Translations under genes and position numbers: made by a program
NCBI GenBank assembly: GCA_964521285.1
Contig: CAZFQS010000001.1
Coordinates: 186,001-250,000 of the forward strand
Source of the DNA: G020354785 sp964521285
GTDB lineage: Bacteria > Bacteroidota > Bacteroidia > Bacteroidales > UBA10428
Direction: 5' to 3'
DNA: 64,000 bases
The notes under the pieces: generated by a model
The model's input: the letters and a program-made list of their open reading frames with translations, nothing else
Database searches by the model: none
What the model was told of the DNA's origin: nothing
Shown: positions 61,211 to 64,000 of the stretch, piece after piece
How positions within the stretch are numbered: position 1 is the first letter of the stretch
Layout of the letters: each line of letters opens with the position of its first letter

Positions 61211-62101
61211 TTAGGAACCAGCAACCACACTCCGGGCATATTCCCTGACAGTTTTCAGTTTTATGGGAAACTTTTTCAGCATCTCTTTCATATCAATCGG
61301 GTCTCCATTTGCAACACAGAGCATCAACCCGGCAAATGATTTTTGCATTGGATCAGTAGCTGCATTCAACTGCGATTGCAGAGCTTCGACGGGCACATTT
61401 TGTACATCAAATTTTTGGCCGCTCACATCTTCGAAAATCCTAACCGCATCTAATTGTGATAACTTTTCAGGTCCACCCATTTCGAGTATAGCATTTTTAG
61501 CTGCCGGATTCGTTAAACTCTCAACAGCAAAACTGGCTACGTCCTTGTAAGAAATATAACTTACCGGCTTTGAACCATCACCGCAAAGCTGGACCTTGGA
61601 ATTAGCTACATCAAATCCAACAGCTGCTGTTAACCAGACTTCCATAAAGCAGCTTGGCCGCAAAATAGTGTAATCCATTCCGCTTTTCTGAAGATGCTGC
61701 TCAATGGAACGCTTTGCATTTCTTAACGGAAAATCCAGGTCAATCTGTCCTGAAAAAGATGTGTAAATAAAATGCTTTACTCCGGTGTTCTTTGCACTGT
61801 CTATAAAATTTGTCATACCTTCAAGATCCACTTTTTGAAGGTCATTCTCTCCCGGCACGTATGAGAAAGGCATGGAAGAAACGGTTGTAATGACCGCTGT
61901 AATTCCCTCCAGCACGGGCCCGAAGGTTGAACTGTTTCGCAAGTCCCCCTGCATAATTTGAACGCCGAGCTCTTTTAGTTTATTAGTCTTAGCCTGGTCA
62001 GATGTCGCTCTGACCATCGCCCTTACGGGTTTACTATCTGTGGTAAGAAGTTGACAAATTTCACTGCCAACCATACCTGTTGCACCAATAATTAAAATCA
62101 T
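61211..62101 (-). CDS. NmrA/SDR-type NAD(P)-binding protein
   Basis: The 296-residue protein is an atypical short-chain dehydrogenase of the NmrA-like group: the dinucleotide motif GATGMVG (residues about 6-12, 'MILIIGATGMVGSEICQLLT'), 'VITTVSSMP' strand, 'GVKHFIYTSF' and 'YTILRPSCFME'. It lacks the classical YxxxK pair, as many NmrA proteins do, so it may be a reductase or a redox sensor. Base composition is visibly less AT-rich than its neighbours. Unusually, a consensus AGGAGG is 8 bases before the ATG, and an isolated promoter-like region precedes it. Possible recent acquisition. Confidence 0.87.
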   Translation of the reverse strand: MILIIGATGMVGSEICQLLTTDSKPVRAMVRATSDQAKTNKLKELGVQIMQGDLRNSSTFGPVLEGITAVITTVSSMPFSYVPGENDLQKVDLEGMTNFIDSAKNTGVKHFIYTSFSGQIDLDFPLRNAKRSIEQHLQKSGMDYTILRPSCFMEVWLTAAVGFDVANSKVQLCGDGSKPVSYISYKDVASFAVESLTNPAAKNAILEMGGPEKLSQLDAVRIFEDVSGQKFDVQNVPVEALQSQLNAATDPMQKSFAGLMLCVANGDPIDMKEMLKKFPIKLKTVREYARSVVAGS

Positions 62102-62109
62102 AACTTTTA

Positions 62110-62115
62110 CCTCCT
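62110..62115 (-). promoter_or_regulatory. Consensus Shine-Dalgarno of the NmrA-type gene
   Basis: On the minus strand AGGAGG lies 8 bases upstream of the ATG at 62101. Such sites are rare among the other genes here. Confidence 0.7.
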
Positions 62116-62144
62116 ATTTTTAATTATTATTACTAATAACTGTT

Positions 62145-62166
62145 CCTTATAATCCTTACTATAAGG
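62145..62166. promoter_or_regulatory. Palindrome in the leader of the NmrA-type gene (possible operator)
   Basis: CCTTATA (62145-62151) and TATAAGG (62160-62166) form a 7-bp inverted repeat with an 8-base centre. It sits between the -7-like TACATTTG (minus strand, 62207-62200) and the start codon at 62101, a usual place for a repressor site or a small leader fold. Confidence 0.35.
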
Positions 62167-62199
62167 GTATACAGTATTTTGATATTTAAATTGCTGAAA

Positions 62200-62207
62200 C
62201 AAATGTA
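62200..62207 (-). promoter_or_regulatory. -7 box upstream of the NmrA-type gene
   Basis: TACATTTG on the minus strand, a perfect Bacteroidota -7 box about 100 bases before the start codon; no good -33 match at the expected distance. Confidence 0.35.
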
Positions 62208-62361
62208 CATTATGGAAAGGCCTGATTCTAACAGGGCTGTAACAAATAATCACACTATTGTAACAATTGATTGAAACTTATCACAAAGAATTTTAGTTAA
62301 TGGAATTATTACAGGTTACTAGTAGCTAGAAGTGAGGAACAAATTGTCAATGGTTCAATAA

Positions 62362-63900
62362 CTACCCTGCCCAGCTTTCCCTGTCGAGACTTCGGTATTG
62401 AATCGCTTCAGCGAGGTGGGCAGGCTGTATCCCTTCGCATGAATCCAGATCGGCAATTGTACGTGACACTTTTAAAATCCTGTCATATGCCCTGGCAGAA
62501 AGACCGAGTTTCTCCACAGCATTTTTTATTAATGTAGTGCATTCCTGACCAAAAACACATAACTCTCTGAGCAAGGAAGAGCTTACCTGGGCGTTGCTGT
62601 AAATGCCATTAAAACTCTTATATCTTTCATGTTGAATCTTTCTTGCCTTTATAACCCTATGCCTTACTGATTCGCTCTTTTCAGCATCGTGTTGTTCCGA
62701 CAATCTATCAAAGGGTACAGGAACAACTTCGATATGTATATCTATTCTATCCATTAAGGGACCTGAAACTTTATTAAGATATTTTTGTACAGCACCTGGT
62801 GCACATACACATTCCTTGTCAGGATGATTGTAATATCCGCAGGGGCAGGGATTCATCGACGCCACTAACATGAAATTCGCCGGATATTCAACAGTGAATT
62901 TCGACCTTGAAATAATTATTTTTCTGTCTTCCAGGGGTTGCCTCATCACTTCAAGGACTGTCCGCCTGAACTCAGGCAATTCATCTAAAAAGAGTACTCC
63001 GTTATGAGCAAGTGAAATTTCACCGGGCTGGGGATAAGAACCTCCTCCTACAAGTGCTATATCTGAAATAGTATGATGAGGGGAGCGAAAAGGTCTGCTG
63101 GTCATTAAAGACGTATCTTTATCAATTTTCCCTGCTACAGAGTGGACTTTTGTTGTTTCTAATGATTCATGCAGGGTCAAAGGAGGTAAGACCGTTGATA
63201 TTCTTTTGGCGATCATTGTTTTTCCTGCACCTGGCGGACCAATCATTATAATATTATGCCCTCCTGCAGCTGCGATTTCAATTGCTCTTTTAACATTTTC
63301 CTGTCCTCTCACATCAGCGAAATCAACATTATAATTATTAATGTTAAAAAAAAAGTTATCATGCGTATTAACTATTGTTGGTGTTAATTTAATTTCATTA
63401 TTGAAAAAAGAAATTACTTCCTGTATGCTTTCAACTCCATAAATATCAAGATCATCAACAACTGCAGCCTCCCTGGCATTATACTTTGGTAAGATAAATC
63501 CTGTAAATCCCTTTTTCTTAGTCTCAATAGCAATTGACAATACTCCCTTTATTGGCCGTAAACTTCCGTCTAATGAAAGCTCTCCCATGATAACAAATTT
63601 GTCAATATTTTCACTGTTGATTTGTCCGGTTGCGGCAAGAATTCCAATGGCAAGCGGTAAGTCATATGCTGAACCTTCTTTCCTTATATTGGCAGGGGCC
63701 ATATTAATAATTAATTTTTTCCCCGGCCATTTATATTCATTTGATTTTAAAGCCGATTCAATTCGCTGTTTACTTTCTTTAACCGCATCGTCAGGAAGAC
63801 CAACAAGAAAAAACTTTGCTCCGCGTATGGCATTAACTTCTATAGTAATAATTTCAGCTTTAACACCGTATACAGCACTGCCATAAGTCTTGACCAACAT
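62362..63900 (-). CDS. YifB/ComM family Mg-chelatase-like AAA+ ATPase
   Basis: The 512-residue protein has the N-terminal ChlI/Lon-like fold ('VEVNAIRGAKFFLVGLPDDA' and 'GELSLDGSLRPIKGVL'), a AAA+ Mg-chelatase domain with Walker A 'IGPPGAGKTMIAKR' and Walker B 'GVLFLDELPEF', a cysteine-rich patch 'MNPCPCGYYNHPDKECVCAP', and the C-terminal Mg_chelatase_C part ('GLSARAYDRILKVSRTIADL'). The ComM relative in naturally competent bacteria is a helicase that promotes branch migration in transformation; elsewhere the role is unclear. Full length. The stop of another gene lies 15 bases upstream on the same strand, so it may be the second gene of an operon. Confidence 0.94.
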   Translation of the reverse strand: MLVKTYGSAVYGVKAEIITIEVNAIRGAKFFLVGLPDDAVKESKQRIESALKSNEYKWPGKKLIINMAPANIRKEGSAYDLPLAIGILAATGQINSENIDKFVIMGELSLDGSLRPIKGVLSIAIETKKKGFTGFILPKYNAREAAVVDDLDIYGVESIQEVISFFNNEIKLTPTIVNTHDNFFFNINNYNVDFADVRGQENVKRAIEIAAAGGHNIIMIGPPGAGKTMIAKRISTVLPPLTLHESLETTKVHSVAGKIDKDTSLMTSRPFRSPHHTISDIALVGGGSYPQPGEISLAHNGVLFLDELPEFRRTVLEVMRQPLEDRKIIISRSKFTVEYPANFMLVASMNPCPCGYYNHPDKECVCAPGAVQKYLNKVSGPLMDRIDIHIEVVPVPFDRLSEQHDAEKSESVRHRVIKARKIQHERYKSFNGIYSNAQVSSSLLRELCVFGQECTTLIKNAVEKLGLSARAYDRILKVSRTIADLDSCEGIQPAHLAEAIQYRSLDRESWAG

Positions 63901-63915
63901 GGATAAACGAAAAAT

Positions 63916-64000
63916 TTATTTATTCAGTAATTTATTTTTTCTTTCGCGGCGCTCTTCTTCCTTTATAAGCCAATAACATCCACAGCCTTTGATACTTTCT
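63916..64000 (-). CDS. C-terminal end of a further protein (cut by right edge)
   Basis: On the minus strand a frame enters from the right edge and stops at 63916, giving at least 28 residues: a short C-G-C-Y-W piece followed by 'LIKEEERRERKNKLLNK'. The charged, helical C-terminus, its clean stop and the 15-base distance to yifB on the same strand suggest the end of a real co-transcribed gene, but too little is visible to name it. Confidence 0.45.
   Translation of the reverse strand, partial: ESIKGCGCYWLIKEEERRERKNKLLNK

Noticed and set aside
1..64000. CRISPR arrays, insertion sequences, prophage, tRNA or rRNA genes
   Set aside because: No regularly spaced repeats, transposase or phage structural proteins, or cloverleaf/rRNA-like stretches were seen on reading both strands; a covariance-model search would be decisive.

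Overview
This is a gene-dense, AT-rich stretch of chromosome from a member of the Bacteroidota, most likely class Bacteroidia (Bacteroidales/Marinilabiliales type). The evidence is two SusC/SusD pairs, several secreted proteins with type IX secretion (T9SS) C-terminal tails, lipoproteins with acidic residues after the lipobox cysteine, Bacteroidota-style -7 boxes (TAnnTTTG) and mostly absent Shine-Dalgarno sequences. Two runs of exactly 100 N (22176-22275 and 23640-23739) show that it is a draft scaffold. I see no rRNA, tRNA, CRISPR array, prophage or insertion sequence.

Layout. 1-3.8 kb: secreted and envelope proteins (a ricin-lectin protein cut by the left edge, a small lipoprotein, a DUF4380-type protein, a DUF3078 protein). 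4.0-7.0 kb: a stand-alone LytTR regulator, HU, a GNAT acetyltransferase and a divergent RtcB. 7.2-12.8 kb: a tight operon of TetR regulator, outer-membrane barrel, ABC ATPase, two FtsX-type permeases and a LolA-like periplasmic protein, which looks like a complete regulated trans-envelope lipid/lipoprotein route. 12.9-15.5 kb: a radical SAM enzyme, a RimK-like ATP-grasp ligase and a DUF434 protein. 15.5-24.5 kb (mostly minus strand): an S9 peptidase and a hemicellulose locus (GH43, multidomain SGNH esterase, GH10 xylanase, CotH-like protein) interrupted by the assembly gaps, plus a metallo-beta-lactamase-fold protein. 24.5-27.3 kb: yidD followed by a zinc/manganese ABC importer in overlapping frames. 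27.3-32.5 kb: a pterin synthase homologue, a surface-associated hypothetical protein, a PLP-dependent dehydratase, two tandem rhomboid proteases and RadC. 32.9-46.2 kb: a 13-kb co-directional block made of two successive fasciclin-SusC-SusD modules without any glycoside hydrolase or regulator. 46.2-48.1 kb: rpsT, rpsP (with an unusually long charged tail) and rimM. 48.1-54.6 kb: a nucleoside transporter, a TPR-SpoIIE phosphatase and a divergent TPR protein. 54.6-64 kb: PlsC, a secreted hypothetical protein, lipoate ligase, peptidase T, a K+-dependent-type membrane pyrophosphatase, an NmrA-type reductase with its own unusual leader, YifB and the tail of one more gene.

Together the window describes a particle- or polymer-feeding Bacteroidota: secreted T9SS enzymes attack hemicellulose, SusCD complexes with fasciclin lipoproteins import larger ligands, and the ordinary housekeeping genes are interspersed. 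The least explained parts are the duplicated fasciclin-SusCD block, the TetR/ABC/LolA-like envelope operon and the radical SAM/ATP-grasp/DUF434 trio.
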